64,000 bases of DNA from Tropicimonas marinistellae (GTDB lineage Bacteria; Pseudomonadota; Alphaproteobacteria; Rhodobacterales; Rhodobacteraceae), in contig NZ_LNCI01000003.1 of the NCBI RefSeq assembly GCF_001509585.1, positions 1-64,000 of the forward strand, in the 5' to 3' direction. Of this stretch, positions 38,146 through 48,599 are shown piece by piece (within the stretch, counting starts at the first letter, position 1; the number at the start of each line of letters is the position of its first letter). The notes under the pieces were generated by a model. The model searched no databases, had not been told where the DNA came from, and saw only the letters and a list, made by a program, of their open reading frames with translations. Both the position numbers and the translations under genes were made by a program.

Positions 38146-38475
38146 CTACCGGAAAAACGCCCGGCGCGCCTCCTGTTCCATGCCAAGCCTCATCTGGACT
38201 TGCGCCATCTCTGCCATGAGAGCTTTTCGCGCCGCGGGGTTCGTTTCGGCGGCGTAGCGTTTCTGCAAGTCTTGAATTTCTTTCTTCAGAACGATCTCGC
38301 GTGGCAAGGCGCCAGCCTCCGCCATGATCCTGTGACCCACTGCCGTACCGGTGTCGACCATTGCCGCCTCTGGGCGTTCGGGCAACGGCTTTCCTTCGCC
38401 CGGCAGTCCCGACAGCGTGCCATCGGCGCCCGCCCGTCGCATCCGGCGTTCGGCGATACGATCCCATCGGTTCAT
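38146..38475 (-). CDS. DUF1992 (DnaJC28-like) protein
   Basis: A 109-residue protein of the DUF1992 family, whose eukaryotic homologues are DnaJC28. The signature is at the N-terminus: RWDRIAERRMRRA, then LSGLPGEGKPL, followed by ALPREIVLKKEIQDLQKRY. No J-domain is present. The ATG at 38475 follows AAGGGGAATG; the longer frame from 38595 overlaps the DUF2950 gene and is rejected. The function is unknown. It is probably co-transcribed behind the DUF2950 gene, 4 bases upstream. Confidence 0.85.
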   Translation of the reverse strand: MNRWDRIAERRMRRAGADGTLSGLPGEGKPLPERPEAAMVDTGTAVGHRIMAEAGALPREIVLKKEIQDLQKRYAAETNPAARKALMAEMAQVQMRLGMEQEARRAFFR

Positions 38476-38479
38476 AGGC

Positions 38480-39385
38480 TCATTCCCCTTCGGTTTCCGT
38501 CCAGCGCTCATCGGGGTCGAAGGTCGTGATATCGGCCGCCACGGCGAGGGTGTCATCTCCCAAATCCGCTTCGAAGACCCGGCCGTTTTCGCCAACCATG
38601 AAGGTCATGACCCCGGTCACCCCGTAGTCCGCGGGAACCGCAAGAAGTGCGTGCCCGGCCACCTGGTTGCCGTTGATCATGTAGCTCATTTCGCCGCCTT
38701 GCGCCGCAGGCCCCTGCGCGTTGAGCAGGCGGAAGACGTAGCCGAGGTAAGGTTCGGGATCGAGGTCGCCCTCGCCGTCAGCATATCCGTCGAAGCTCGC
38801 GCGCGCCGCCAGATCGCCGATAGGGCTGTCGCCGCCGGGCCAATAGAGGCCATCGCGCGTTCCCTCGGTCGAAATCACATGCGAAGCGAATTCCATCACG
38901 CCGTCGCCGTCGTGATCCACCTGCCGGTAGGCGCTCTGGATCTCCACGTAAGCGTGCAGGGCGTCGATGACGTCGAGCTCGTTCAGCCCGATTTCCCGTG
39001 CCGCGATTTCGTCGAGCCCGGATTCAATGTCGAAACTCCAGCCGCTATCGCCGCGTACCAGTTCAATCGGAAATGGCCAGTCATCTGCGCCGAGCACGAT
39101 CTCGGCGCGGCCGTCCGCGAGTGGCACGAAGAGATAGCCTTCGCGATAGGCGATCAGCATTTCCGCCCAGTCCTGTGCGCGTTCAGGATCGCCATCGGGG
39201 CGAAGCAGGCCAGAGACACCCGGGCCGAGTGCGGCAACCACGCCGCCGGCAGATCCGTCGGAAAGAGCGCCGACGAGCGCATCGAGCGCCTCCTGCGGGC
39301 CGGGGTAGGTGGGCGCGTCTTCGGCACCGGCAGGGGAGTTCATGCAGACCAGGGACGCGGCGAAGACCGAGAGTGCGTGTTTCAT
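38480..39385 (-). CDS. DUF2950 secreted protein
   Basis: A 301-residue periplasmic protein with a signal peptide (MKHALSVFAASLVCMNSPAGA). The family core contains WPFPIELVRGDSGWSFDIESG, LDVIDALHAYVEIQSAYRQ and GLYWPGG. The family commonly sits next to a DUF3300 gene, as here, 4 bases downstream of it. The molecular function is unknown; an envelope role is inferred from secretion. Confidence 0.88.
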   Translation of the reverse strand: MKHALSVFAASLVCMNSPAGAEDAPTYPGPQEALDALVGALSDGSAGGVVAALGPGVSGLLRPDGDPERAQDWAEMLIAYREGYLFVPLADGRAEIVLGADDWPFPIELVRGDSGWSFDIESGLDEIAAREIGLNELDVIDALHAYVEIQSAYRQVDHDGDGVMEFASHVISTEGTRDGLYWPGGDSPIGDLAARASFDGYADGEGDLDPEPYLGYVFRLLNAQGPAAQGGEMSYMINGNQVAGHALLAVPADYGVTGVMTFMVGENGRVFEADLGDDTLAVAADITTFDPDERWTETEGE

Positions 39386-39389
39386 CGTC

Positions 39390-40913
39390 TTACCTGCGCT
39401 TCTTCATCTTGCCGCCGCCGCGCGCCGAGGCCTTTCTGGCCTTGTGTCCGGATGAGCTCTTCTTGATCGCTCCGCCCGATGGCCGTTTGGCGGTTGGCTT
39501 CGGTGAACGGTTCTGAACCGCGGCCTTGGTTTTGGGCTTCGAAACCTGGGGGCGGTTCGCCGTTTTCTTTGCGCCCGCGCTGCTGGCGGCCTTCTTCGCC
39601 GCAGGCTTGTTCGCCGCCGGTTTGGCATTGCCTTTCGGTCGGGAAATCTGCTTTTGATTGTTGCCGGATTTCTTCAGCAATTCCTTGCCCGCGACGGCAC
39701 CGGCGGCGCCTGCCGCGCCCACCGTTGCGGCCGCGCCGAGCCCGCCACCGGCGTCGCGCAATGCCCCTTCGTTGCCGGGGCGAGTGATATCCGCCGCCCC
39801 CGTGCTTTGCGAAAGCTTGTCCCGGAGCGCGTCGCCCTGGCTCTGCTTGCGCTCCAGCGGCAGCGTGGTTGCCCCCTCCTCGTCGCGCCGTGCGGCGATC
39901 TTGTCTTTCGCCTGGTTCTGCCGATCCGGGTCTGGTTTCCAGCCTTCCACCTTCTCGCGATCAATGTTCTTGATCTTGTCCCGGTCGATGTTCACCTCGT
40001 CCCGGTCGATATTCTGAATCTTGTCGCGGTCGATCTTGATATCGCCGGTGTCGATCTTGTCGCGGTCGATATTCAGCTTGTCCCTGTCGAAGTCGATCTC
40101 GTTGCCGATATTGACGTTGCCGTCCACGTCGATGTCGATATCGGGCTCACGATAGATCGGGCCGCCGCCCCAGCCGGCACAATTCCGGCAGCCCCAGTAG
40201 TCATCCCAGTCGTCGTCATCGTCGAAAATCTCGTCGATCAGCGCAACTGTCCCGAAAGCCAGCGCGCCGGTCAGCACCGCATCCGCCACCGAATAGCTGT
40301 TGGTATCGTAGACCACGTTCGGATCGTATTGCGGCACGTAAACGACCTCGGGATCCGCCGGCTGGATGACAACCGACTCGGTCGGTGCGTCTTTGGTGGA
40401 CACGGTCGTCTCGACCTCTTCCACCGATACCGTCTGCTCGTCTGTGTCCACCAACGCGCCGGTTTCAATGGCCTGCTGGCGCAACACTTGCACAGCAGCC
40501 ATCACGTCGTCGCTCTGGGCGAGCATGGCGTTGCCCATCGTGTCAGTCCAATCCACGTGGTCCGCCATTTCGCCGATAACGGTGGGAAAGGCGGTGGCCA
40601 GCACCTCAACGCTGGGGTCGAAGCCTTCCACGGCGATCGCCGCCTCCAGCTCTTCCGGTGGCAGATCTGTGTTCTTGTCCAGCAGATTGTCGGCCTTCAC
40701 CACATCCAGCGGATAGGTGGACGCCACCAGCACCTGGATCAGCAACGTGTCGGGATAGAGCGCGACCGGTGCGGCCAGCGTCTGTAACTCGGCGTCCGTC
40801 AGCAGATCGGCCTGCGCCGCCGTTCCCTCGGCCGAAGAAGCATCCTGAGCCGAAGACGGGCCCGCCAGCAGTGCCAGAGACGCCAGACAAGCTAAAAAGG
40901 TTCGGTGCGCCAT
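39390..40913 (-). CDS. DUF3300 secreted protein with Asp/Arg repeats and basic tail
   Basis: A 507-residue secreted protein with a signal peptide, then the DUF3300 domain (about 35-205; LAAPVALYPDTLLIQVLVASTYPLDV and VVYVPQYDPNVVYDT are typical). A linker follows with repeated NIDRDKI-type units (about 265-325), a Gly/Ala-rich stretch (AAATVGAAGAAGAVAG), and a strongly basic Lys/Ala/Pro tail ending KMKKRR. The repeats and tail suggest binding to acidic envelope polymers or nucleic acid. The function is unknown. It is first gene of the DUF3300-DUF2950 unit; the ATG follows GAGGAG. Confidence 0.85.
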   Translation of the reverse strand: MAHRTFLACLASLALLAGPSSAQDASSAEGTAAQADLLTDAELQTLAAPVALYPDTLLIQVLVASTYPLDVVKADNLLDKNTDLPPEELEAAIAVEGFDPSVEVLATAFPTVIGEMADHVDWTDTMGNAMLAQSDDVMAAVQVLRQQAIETGALVDTDEQTVSVEEVETTVSTKDAPTESVVIQPADPEVVYVPQYDPNVVYDTNSYSVADAVLTGALAFGTVALIDEIFDDDDDWDDYWGCRNCAGWGGGPIYREPDIDIDVDGNVNIGNEIDFDRDKLNIDRDKIDTGDIKIDRDKIQNIDRDEVNIDRDKIKNIDREKVEGWKPDPDRQNQAKDKIAARRDEEGATTLPLERKQSQGDALRDKLSQSTGAADITRPGNEGALRDAGGGLGAAATVGAAGAAGAVAGKELLKKSGNNQKQISRPKGNAKPAANKPAAKKAASSAGAKKTANRPQVSKPKTKAAVQNRSPKPTAKRPSGGAIKKSSSGHKARKASARGGGKMKKRR

Positions 40914-41019
40914 TCCAAGCTCCTCGCGACCCGACTATGCGGGCGACGGTAGGCGAGGGGAGGCAGCCGGTCAACGGTTCCCCGCGCTGCGCCGGTTTCG
41001 GAGCCGCGCGGGGACGGGA

Positions 41020-44000
41020 TCAGGCGATTTCCGCCAGGCGTTCCAGCGCTTCGCCGAGCCGCTCGGCCTCTGACCGGCGCGCGGCGAGGTTTTTGCGCAC
41101 CTCGTCGACCACCTCTTCGGGCGCGGAGGCCACGAACTTCGGATTGTCCAGCCGCTTGGCGAGCCCGCCGATTTCCTTGTCGAGCTTGGCGATGGATTTC
41201 TCCAGCCGCGCCTTCTCCTCGCCAACATCGATGATATCGGCGACCGGAAGGCCGAAGGTCGCGCCGGGAACAGGCACGGTGATGCAGCCCTTGGGCATCG
41301 CGTCAAAGGCCTGGAGCGAGGCGACGCGGGCAATCCGCTTGATCAGCGCCTCGTTGTTTTCCCAGGCGGCTTGCGCGGCGGCATCGAGCCCGGTGTGGAC
41401 CATGGGCACCTGCAGCCCGGCCGGCACCCGCACCTGCGCGCGGGCGGATCGGATACCGTCGATGAGCGTGATGACCCAGTTCATCTCCTTGTCCGCCGCC
41501 TCGTCCACCAGATCGGCCGCGGTGTAGCTGGGCCAGTCCGTATGCACGAGCATCTTGGAGCCGCAGGAGAGTGTCTGCCAGAGTTCCTCGGTGACGAAGG
41601 GCATGATCGGATGGAGGAGCGTGAAACATTGCTCCAGCACCCACCGCATGGTGGCACGGGTCTCGGTGGCAAGGGATTCGTCCTCGCCCTGCAGGAGGGG
41701 CTTGGCGAATTCCACGTACCAGTCGCAGACCTTGCCCCAGACGAATGCATAGAGCCCTTGGGCCGCATCGTTGAAGAGATAGGCCTCAAGGGCCGCATCG
41801 ACCTCCTCGCGAACCTTCGCCGTCTCGCCGATGATCCAGCGGTTGACCGTGGCTTGCGGCTTTTCGGCGGGGTCGATGGGGGCGACGGAGGGCTCGAAGA
41901 CGCCGTTCATCTCTGCGAAGCGCGCGGCGTTCCAGAGTTTCGTGCCGAAGTTGCGGTAGCCTGCGATACGTTGCAGATCGAGCTTCAGCACCCCGCCGAG
42001 GGAGGCCATGGCGGCATTGGTGAAGCGCAGGGCATCGGCGCCGTATTCGTCGATGATCTCCAAGGGGTCGACCACGTTGCCGGTCGATTTCGACATCTTC
42101 TTGCCCTTGGCGTCGCGGACAAGGCCATGCAGGTAGACGGTGTGGAACGGCACCTCGTTTTCCACCGCGAGTTGCATCATCATCATCCGGGCGACCCAGA
42201 AGAACAGGATATCCTGCCCTGTGATGAGCACGTCGGTCGGGAAGTACTTCTTCAATTCCTCGGTTTTCTCGGGCCAGCCCAGCGTGCCAATGGGCCAGAG
42301 GCCCGAGGAGAACCAGGTGTCGAGCACGTCGGGGTCGCGGTAGTAGGGGATCGCTGACGGCTCCTGCGGCGAGCGAATGCGGCCCTCGGTGCGAGTCCGT
42401 CCAACCGCCGCGCGCAGCAGTTGTTCCGCTTCCCCACGCTCGGTAACCAGCTTGAGATCGCTGTGACCGTAATAGTCCGTCATCATCGCGATGGCATCTT
42501 CCTGCGTCGCTGCACAGAAGGGGCGCCATTCGGCTTCCGGCTCGCCTTCGTGGTCGAAGAGGGCGGGCGCGTACCAGACCGGAACCTGGTGTCCCCACCA
42601 GAGCTGCCGGGAAATACACCAGGGCTCGATGTTTTCAAGCCAGTGGTAATAGGTCTTCTCGCCGCTCTCGGGCAGGATCCTGACCGTGCCGTCGCGAACC
42701 ACATCGAGCGCCGGGCCGACGATCTTTTCGGCATCGACGAACCACTGGTCGGTCAGCATCGGCTCGATGACGACCTTTGAGCGGTCGCCGAAGGGCTGCA
42801 TGATCGGCTTGTTTTCGACCAGCGGGACCGTTTCGGTGATTTCCTCGCCGCTTTCCTTGTCTTTGCGCGTGACCTCGTGCGTGACGGCCAGCCCTTCCTC
42901 GGTGATCTGGGCGACGACCAACTTGCGCGCCTCGAACCGGTCGAGCCCGCGCAACTCGTCGGGGACGAGATTTAGTGTATCGACATCCGTTTCGTTGAAC
43001 GCCGCACCTTCGGCGATTGCCTGGGCGTGGGCGGCTGCGTCGGCATAGGGCGCGCCATCGTTCCGCATATGGCCGGTCGTATCCATCAGGCGGTACATCG
43101 GGATGCTGTTGCGGGAGGCAACGCCGTAGTCGTTGAAATCGTGCGCGCCGGTGATCTTCACCGCGCCGGAGCCGAAGTCCGGGTCCGGGTACTCGTCTGT
43201 TATGATCGGGATCAGGCGGCGATGCTCTTTCGGCCCAACCGGGATTTCACAGAGCTTTCCCACGATGGGCGCATAGCGTTCGTCCGACGGGTGAACCGCC
43301 ACCGCGCCGTCGCCGAGCATGGTTTCGGGCCGGGTGGTGGCGATGGAGATGTAATCCCGCGTCTCCCGCAGGGTGACGTTGCCGTTCTCGTCCTTCTCGA
43401 CATATTCATAGGTCGCCCCGCCAGCGAGCGGATACTTGAAGTGCCACATGTGACCGGCAACTTCGATGTTCTCCACTTCGAGGTCGGAAATCGCGGTCTC
43501 GAAATGCGGATCCCAGTTCACCAACCGCTTGCCACGGTAGATCAGACCCTTTTCGTACATGTCGACGAAGACCTTGATGACGGCCTCGTGGAAATCAGGA
43601 CTGTTCTCGTGACCGGTGCGCGGGTCGTTCGGAGCGCCGGCCATGGTGAAGGCATTGCGGGACCAGTCGCAGGAGGCACCGAGGCGTTTGAGCTGTTCGA
43701 TGATGATCCCGCCCGAGGTGCCTTTCCAGTCCCAGACCTTCTCCAGGAACGCCTCGCGGCCCATCTCCCGGCGGGTGGCGTTTGCCTTGTCCTTGGCCAA
43801 CTCGCGTTCGACGACCATCTGCGTGGCGATGCCGGCGTGGTCCTGACCGGGTTGCCAAAGCGTATCGAAGCCGCGCATCCGGTGCCAGCGGATCAGGATA
43901 TCCTGCAACGTGTTGTTGAAGGCATGACCCATGTGGAGGACGCCCGTGACGTTGGGCGGCGGGATCATCACGCAAAAGGTTTCGTCGCGGCTGGCATTGG

Positions 44001-44088
44001 CGCCGGCGCGGAAGGCTCCCGCCTTTTCCCAGGCGGCGTAGATGCGCGGTTCGGCCGCTTGGGCATCGAAAGTCTTTTCCATCGGCAT
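41020..44088 (-). CDS. valS: Valyl-tRNA synthetase
   Basis: A 1022-residue class I aminoacyl-tRNA synthetase. The HIGH-type motif is [16 protein letters not shown] (about 43-58). A CP1 editing domain covers about 190-420 with [10 protein letters not shown], and the KMSKS motif is KKMSKSTGN. The C-terminal coiled-coil arm is visible as [19 protein letters not shown]. The ATG at 44088 follows GAGGACC; another Met is 2 codons later. The 97-residue upstream open extension is not protein-like. Confidence 0.97.
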   Translation of the reverse strand: MPMEKTFDAQAAEPRIYAAWEKAGAFRAGANASRDETFCVMIPPPNVTGVLHMGHAFNNTLQDILIRWHRMRGFDTLWQPGQDHAGIATQMVVERELAKDKANATRREMGREAFLEKVWDWKGTSGGIIIEQLKRLGASCDWSRNAFTMAGAPNDPRTGHENSPDFHEAVIKVFVDMYEKGLIYRGKRLVNWDPHFETAISDLEVENIEVAGHMWHFKYPLAGGATYEYVEKDENGNVTLRETRDYISIATTRPETMLGDGAVAVHPSDERYAPIVGKLCEIPVGPKEHRRLIPIITDEYPDPDFGSGAVKITGAHDFNDYGVASRNSIPMYRLMDTTGHMRNDGAPYADAAAHAQAIAEGAAFNETDVDTLNLVPDELRGLDRFEARKLVVAQITEEGLAVTHEVTRKDKESGEEITETVPLVENKPIMQPFGDRSKVVIEPMLTDQWFVDAEKIVGPALDVVRDGTVRILPESGEKTYYHWLENIEPWCISRQLWWGHQVPVWYAPALFDHEGEPEAEWRPFCAATQEDAIAMMTDYYGHSDLKLVTERGEAEQLLRAAVGRTRTEGRIRSPQEPSAIPYYRDPDVLDTWFSSGLWPIGTLGWPEKTEELKKYFPTDVLITGQDILFFWVARMMMMQLAVENEVPFHTVYLHGLVRDAKGKKMSKSTGNVVDPLEIIDEYGADALRFTNAAMASLGGVLKLDLQRIAGYRNFGTKLWNAARFAEMNGVFEPSVAPIDPAEKPQATVNRWIIGETAKVREEVDAALEAYLFNDAAQGLYAFVWGKVCDWYVEFAKPLLQGEDESLATETRATMRWVLEQCFTLLHPIMPFVTEELWQTLSCGSKMLVHTDWPSYTAADLVDEAADKEMNWVITLIDGIRSARAQVRVPAGLQVPMVHTGLDAAAQAAWENNEALIKRIARVASLQAFDAMPKGCITVPVPGATFGLPVADIIDVGEEKARLEKSIAKLDKEIGGLAKRLDNPKFVASAPEEVVDEVRKNLAARRSEAERLGEALERLAEIA

Positions 44089-44444
44089 GTATCTGGTCCT
44101 CGGATGGGTCGGAGGTTCCTGTAGCGAATGCTTCGCGAGAGGAAAAGGCCGGTTGCCAAATTGCGCGCCCCAAGGGGCGCATTCCACTTGGCCGTGCGGG
44201 TGGCGCGGCGACGCGGTGGGCCAGCGCAGGGCCTGTGGAGGGGGAGGGGGGCTCGGAGCCCACCAAAGCGGATGCCGCTTGCGGTTTCGTCCTCCCCTGA
44301 GCCTTGCCTGCCGGGTCGCCGCCCGCTGCTCAATGGAAATGGCGGTTTCCACGGGGCAAGCCCCGCGGAGCCTCCGCAATTTCCCTTGACCGCCGGTCGC
44401 CGATCCGCCCGACGGGCCTCAGGCGAGGACGGCTCCGAAGCGGA
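44089..44444. other. GC-rich intergenic stretch upstream of valS
   Basis: No credible gene. It contains small inverted repeats, such as GCGCCCC (44165-44171) with GGGGCGC (44174-44180), and low-complexity G/C runs. It should hold the valS promoter and the end of the leftward AttH-like transcript. I see no resemblance to the 13654/28471 repeat family. Confidence 0.4.
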
Positions 44445-45548
44445 TCATTCCCCGTAGCCGGTCATTTCCAGGTAGCCGCGGCCGGTATGGCTGCCAGTGA
44501 TGCTTACCGGGCCTTCCCAATAGGGGAAGGAGGTGTCCATCCAGGCATCCGGGTTGAGGGCGCCGATTTCGACCGAGAGGCCGTGTGCGGGCAGGTCGAC
44601 CTGCCATCGGACGGGGATTTCTTCGGCGCTCTCGGCGAGGGGGGTGAGGATGAGCGCGCCGTTGCCGTAGGGGGCGGGGGTGCCGTCGGTGGCGATCCAT
44701 GTGGCGGAGGTGAATGGCGGCCCCGTGCGGTCGCGCAGGCGAAAGCCCATGAGTTTTTCGCCGCTGTCGAAATGCAGCGAGATCCAGTCCCAGCCGTCTT
44801 GTGTTTCGGCAAGGGGCTGGGAGGACCATTCGCGGTCGAGCCAGCCGTGCCCGGTGACCGGGATGTCGGTGTCGTCGAGGGTGAGGGTCCCGGCGACGCG
44901 ATAGAAGGGCTGGGAGTAATAGTGGCTCGCCTGCCCACCGGGAGACTTCACAGAATAGCCGCCCTCGCCTTGGAGGACCAGCGGGCCATCGGCGTCGAGC
45001 GTGAGCGCGTAGGAGAAATCCGCGCCGTGAGCGGTCAGGTTCAGACTGTCCAAAGCGTCCGCACCTGTGCCGGTGCCCGACATATGCCAGTCATCGATCC
45101 AGGCGGCAAAGGGGTCCGCCGTGACGCCTGCCTGCCCGATACCGCCCCGTGCGAGCTTTTCGGCGCTGCGGTGCGTGTCGCGGCTCGTGAGCGCGGCGTG
45201 GGCCATCCAGATCTGCGGGCTGGCCCATCCCTCCACCGGCGCGTCGGGCTCCGGAGCGAGGGCGGAGCGGAAGAGCGTCCATTGAACACCATACTCTTCC
45301 CCGTCCGCACCAGCGAGGTTGGCGGTGAGATACCACCACTCGATGCGGAAATCCGGATGGGCGCCGTGGTCGGCCGGGAACGTGAGCGGGATTTCGCGGC
45401 TGGGCAGGGCAAAGCCCTCGGCTTCGGTGCCGAGCCCTGCGAAGCCCTGGGGCGACGCCGGCGCGGAGACCATGAAGCTCAGACCGACGAGAAGCGCGCA
45501 AAGCGCAAGGGGCGGTCGTCCGAATTGGCGGGCAAGGCTATCTCTCAT
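44445..45548 (-). CDS. AttH/carotenoid 1,2-hydratase-like lipocalin-fold lipid-export component
   Basis: A 367-residue secreted protein with an N-terminal signal/anchor (PPLALCALLVGLSFMVSAPA) and a tandem lipocalin-like fold of the AttH/CrtC family. Characteristic segments are FRIEWWYLTANL, WMAHAALTSRD, GHGWLDREWSS and WDWISLHFDSGEKLMGFRLR. It could be read as a carotenoid 1,2-hydratase, but no carotenoid genes surround it, and it overlaps by 11 bases a permease gene of an ABC system. It is therefore the accessory AttH-like subunit. The ligand is probably lipophilic and remains unknown. Confidence 0.85.
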   Translation of the reverse strand: MRDSLARQFGRPPLALCALLVGLSFMVSAPASPQGFAGLGTEAEGFALPSREIPLTFPADHGAHPDFRIEWWYLTANLAGADGEEYGVQWTLFRSALAPEPDAPVEGWASPQIWMAHAALTSRDTHRSAEKLARGGIGQAGVTADPFAAWIDDWHMSGTGTGADALDSLNLTAHGADFSYALTLDADGPLVLQGEGGYSVKSPGGQASHYYSQPFYRVAGTLTLDDTDIPVTGHGWLDREWSSQPLAETQDGWDWISLHFDSGEKLMGFRLRDRTGPPFTSATWIATDGTPAPYGNGALILTPLAESAEEIPVRWQVDLPAHGLSVEIGALNPDAWMDTSFPYWEGPVSITGSHTGRGYLEMTGYGE

Positions 45549-47946
45549 CGGCGAAGACCTTGAGGAATTGTGCAGGCGCGGTGCGCGCGAGGCGACGCGT
45601 CGGTAAGGCGCCGGCAGCCGCGGCCGCGAGGAGAGTGAGCGCGAAGAGTGCGACCCATTGGAGCGGAAAGAGGAACATCGGCAGGCGCCAGCCAAATGCC
45701 TCGACATTGACCACCGCCAGCAGACACCAAGCAAGCGCGAGGCCCACTGGGAGCGCTGCGAGGAAGGTTAGGGCCGCGAGCGCGAGGGTGCGCAGGATCT
45801 CCAGCCGGGCAAGGCGGCGGCGGGTCAGGCCGAGTGCCCAAACCGGCGCCAGTTGCGGCAGGCGCATGGTTGAGAGTGTCAGCAGCGCCGTCAGGATGGC
45901 GAAGCCAGCCACCGAGAGGGTCAGCACGTTGAGCGCGCCTGTCACGGTGAATGTACGTTCGAAGACCTGCAGCGAGGTCGCCTTAAGGCGCGCCTGGTCA
46001 ATCAGGTTCGCCTCCGGCAGGCCGTAGTCGTCACGGAGGGCGCGGGCGAGCGCGGGCGGATCGGATGCCACGATACCGTGGCGGAGCCGGGGCACATCCG
46101 GATGGTGTGCCAGCAGGCTGTCGAGCCCGACCACGGCCTGCCCGACCGGATTGCCGTAGTCGGAATAGACGCCGACCACCGACATCGTCCATCCTTCGCC
46201 GATGTGCAGCGTGTCGCCGGGTGAGAGCCCCGCCCGGTAGGAGAGCTGTTCGTTGATCAGCACGCCACGATTGGCGAAGGCCGCGTCCCACGTGTCGGGC
46301 GTGGAACGCAGCAAGGGCCAATGTTGCCGGTAGACCGCATGATCGACGATTCCGTAGACCTCCCCCGGCGCCTCCGCGAGCGGCAGGTCGACCTTCCAGA
46401 TCGGCAGGACGGCGTCGGCGCGACCGGAAAGCCAGGACCGGAGTGCGCGACCGTCCGCTTCGTTGCGGGCAGTTACGTAAATGTCGGAGACCAGGCGCTG
46501 GTCGAGCCAGCCGGTGAAGGTGAGCCTGAAGGAGGCGACCATCGTGGACACGCCGATATTGGTTGCCAGTGCCAGCATCAGCGCCATCATCGCAAGCGAC
46601 AGGCCGGGGAGCTGTTGCCGGGTGTCCGCCCAGAACCATTGCGCGAGCGGACGGCGGGCATGGCGAGCGCCGAGGCCGAGGACGGCCGCGAGCAGGCGGG
46701 GCAACAGAAGGGCCGCCCCCAGCAGCACCCCGCCGAGCAGGGCGAAACCGGCGGCAAGCCCGTCGGCGAGCAGAGAGGCACTGATCCCGGCGGCAATCAT
46801 CGCGAGCCCTGCAACGGCTTGGCGCCGCAGCGCGCGCGCGGAGACGGTGGCCCAGGCGCGCGGCTGGGCGGACGCCAGCAACGGCATGCGGTGGACCTGA
46901 TGCAGCCCGTGGGCGGCGGCCGCCAGCGCGCCGACCTGGGCAATGGCCAGCCCTGCCAGTGCCCATCCGGGATGAAAACCCAGCACGCCGCGCACCTCCG
47001 CCCCGTAGAGCCCGCGCAGCGTGGCGGCGACGTCCGGAAGGAGTGCCCCGGCAATGAGATAGCCGAGCGCGATGCCGAGGCTGCCTGCGACGAAGGCCAG
47101 CAGCATGACCTCCGCCAGAAGCAGCGCAAGCAAGCTGCGCGCCGGCAGACCGAGCGCGCGAAGCGTTCGGAACATGGGTCGGCGTTGTTCGAAGGCAAGC
47201 CCGATGGCGCCGTGCACGATGAAGAGGCCGACCGCGAAGCTCAACAGCCCGAAGGCGGTGAGGTTCAGGTGGAAACTGTCGGTTAGCCGCGCCATGTCGC
47301 CTTGATCCTGCGCGGGTGTCAGGGCAAGGGCCGGGGCGATCTCCTCCAACGCCCGTCGGTGGTCTGGTTGGCCGGGGCGCACCAGGAGGCGGTCGATCAT
47401 TCCGCCCTTCTGCAACAGGATTTCTGCCGTGCCGATATCGGTGAGCATCTGTCCCGGCGGAACCGCCGTATCCGCGACGAGCCGCGGCAGGCCGGGCGCG
47501 CCCTGAAGCGCATCGACAGTCTCTGGCGCGGCAAAACCGACACCGGGCGGGCGCAGCATGTCGAGCGGGTCGATACCGGCATCCCCGGCAAATGACGCCG
47601 GCAACAGGCCTGTCGGGGCGGTCAGAGGCTCCAGCCCCGTGACCCGCAGGCGCGTTTCGCCGCGAAGGATCCGCCCTTCGATCACTGGCGAGACGTCCCA
47701 GCCGTCGCGGCGCAGGGCGACATAGGTGGCGACGGGCATCGGGCCGTCCGGGTGCGCGAGGCTGGCGTAGCCACCGATGCCCAGCGTGGCTGCGGCCGCA
47801 TCGTAGCTGCGCCGGGCCTCGCCGTTGATCGCCTGCACTGCGGACCAGAGGGCCGTGGCCAATGCAAGCCCGGCGAGCAGGGTGAAGAGCTGGAGCGGCT
47901 GGCGCCGCCAGTGCGAGAGCAAGGCGGCCAAAGCGGCGCGCCTCAT
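45538..47946 (-). CDS. FtsX-family ABC transporter permease (AttFG-like)
   Basis: An 802-residue permease with the MacB/FtsX layout: one N-terminal helix, a large periplasmic domain (about 40-240), three helices, a middle block of paired helices, a second periplasmic domain (about 500-660) and three final helices. Duplicated FtsX cores are seen at LTAFGLLSFAVGLFIVHGAIGL and LTLSVAGFAILTALLTLSTMR. Such permeases act as mechanotransmitters in lipoprotein or lipid transport. ATGA overlap with the ATPase gene and 11-base overlap with the AttH-like gene make this a tightly coupled three-gene operon. Confidence 0.88.
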   Translation of the reverse strand: MRRAALAALLSHWRRQPLQLFTLLAGLALATALWSAVQAINGEARRSYDAAAATLGIGGYASLAHPDGPMPVATYVALRRDGWDVSPVIEGRILRGETRLRVTGLEPLTAPTGLLPASFAGDAGIDPLDMLRPPGVGFAAPETVDALQGAPGLPRLVADTAVPPGQMLTDIGTAEILLQKGGMIDRLLVRPGQPDHRRALEEIAPALALTPAQDQGDMARLTDSFHLNLTAFGLLSFAVGLFIVHGAIGLAFEQRRPMFRTLRALGLPARSLLALLLAEVMLLAFVAGSLGIALGYLIAGALLPDVAATLRGLYGAEVRGVLGFHPGWALAGLAIAQVGALAAAAHGLHQVHRMPLLASAQPRAWATVSARALRRQAVAGLAMIAAGISASLLADGLAAGFALLGGVLLGAALLLPRLLAAVLGLGARHARRPLAQWFWADTRQQLPGLSLAMMALMLALATNIGVSTMVASFRLTFTGWLDQRLVSDIYVTARNEADGRALRSWLSGRADAVLPIWKVDLPLAEAPGEVYGIVDHAVYRQHWPLLRSTPDTWDAAFANRGVLINEQLSYRAGLSPGDTLHIGEGWTMSVVGVYSDYGNPVGQAVVGLDSLLAHHPDVPRLRHGIVASDPPALARALRDDYGLPEANLIDQARLKATSLQVFERTFTVTGALNVLTLSVAGFAILTALLTLSTMRLPQLAPVWALGLTRRRLARLEILRTLALAALTFLAALPVGLALAWCLLAVVNVEAFGWRLPMFLFPLQWVALFALTLLAAAAAGALPTRRLARTAPAQFLKVFADER

Positions 47947-48599
47947 GCGACGCTCCCTTGGGAGAGGTGCAGGCGGCGGGAGAGGCGGGCCGCGAGGCGG
48001 GTGGAGTGGGTGACCATTAGCAGCCCGGCGCCGGTTTCCGTGACAAGTTCGAGGATCATGTCCAGAACCCCGTCGGCGGTCGCCTCGTCGAGGTTGCCGG
48101 TGGGCTCGTCGGCCAGCAGGACCGGCGGCCGGGGCGCCAGCGCCCGCCCGATGGCGACCCGCTGCTGCTGTCCGCCGGAAAGCTGCTCCGGGTAGCGATC
48201 GAGCAAGTCCGCGAGGCCGAGCCGGTCGGCAAGCGTCGCACACCACGCCGCGTCGTGCCGGCCGGCAAGGCGGGCTTGAAAGGCGAGATTGGCGCCGGTG
48301 TCGAGCGAGGGGATCAGGTTGAATTGCTGGAACACGAGCCCGATCCGGTCCCGCCGGATCGCGGCGCGCCCGGTGTCGCCCATGGTGGCGATCTCCTCTC
48401 CACCAAGCAGGATGGACCCGCTGTCGGGCTGGTCCAAAGCGGCCAGCAGGTGCAAAAGCGTGCTCTTGCCGGAGCCGGATTCGCCCGTCAGAGCCAACGT
48501 CTCGCCCGCCGCCAGATCCAGCGAAACGCCATTCAACACGGGCAACGACCCGTCGCCGGTGGGAAAGCTCTTCGTTAGGTTTCGGGCTTCGATCAGCAT
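47943..48599 (-). CDS. ABC transporter ATP-binding protein (LolD/MacB-like)
   Basis: A 218-residue ATPase of the LolD/MacB group, which energises FtsX-type permeases. Walker A is GESGSGKST, the signature is LSGGQQQR, and Walker B is VLLADEPTGNLD. The ATG at 48599 begins the conserved LIEARNLTKSF strand; the 39-residue upstream extension is not family-like. It is first gene of the att-like operon. Confidence 0.92.
   Translation of the reverse strand: MLIEARNLTKSFPTGDGSLPVLNGVSLDLAAGETLALTGESGSGKSTLLHLLAALDQPDSGSILLGGEEIATMGDTGRAAIRRDRIGLVFQQFNLIPSLDTGANLAFQARLAGRHDAAWCATLADRLGLADLLDRYPEQLSGGQQQRVAIGRALAPRPPVLLADEPTGNLDEATADGVLDMILELVTETGAGLLMVTHSTRLAARLSRRLHLSQGSVA

Noticed and set aside
44445-45548. 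Calling this gene a carotenoid 1,2-hydratase (crtC)
   Set aside because: The fold matches, but there are no carotenoid genes nearby and it is translationally coupled to an ABC transporter.
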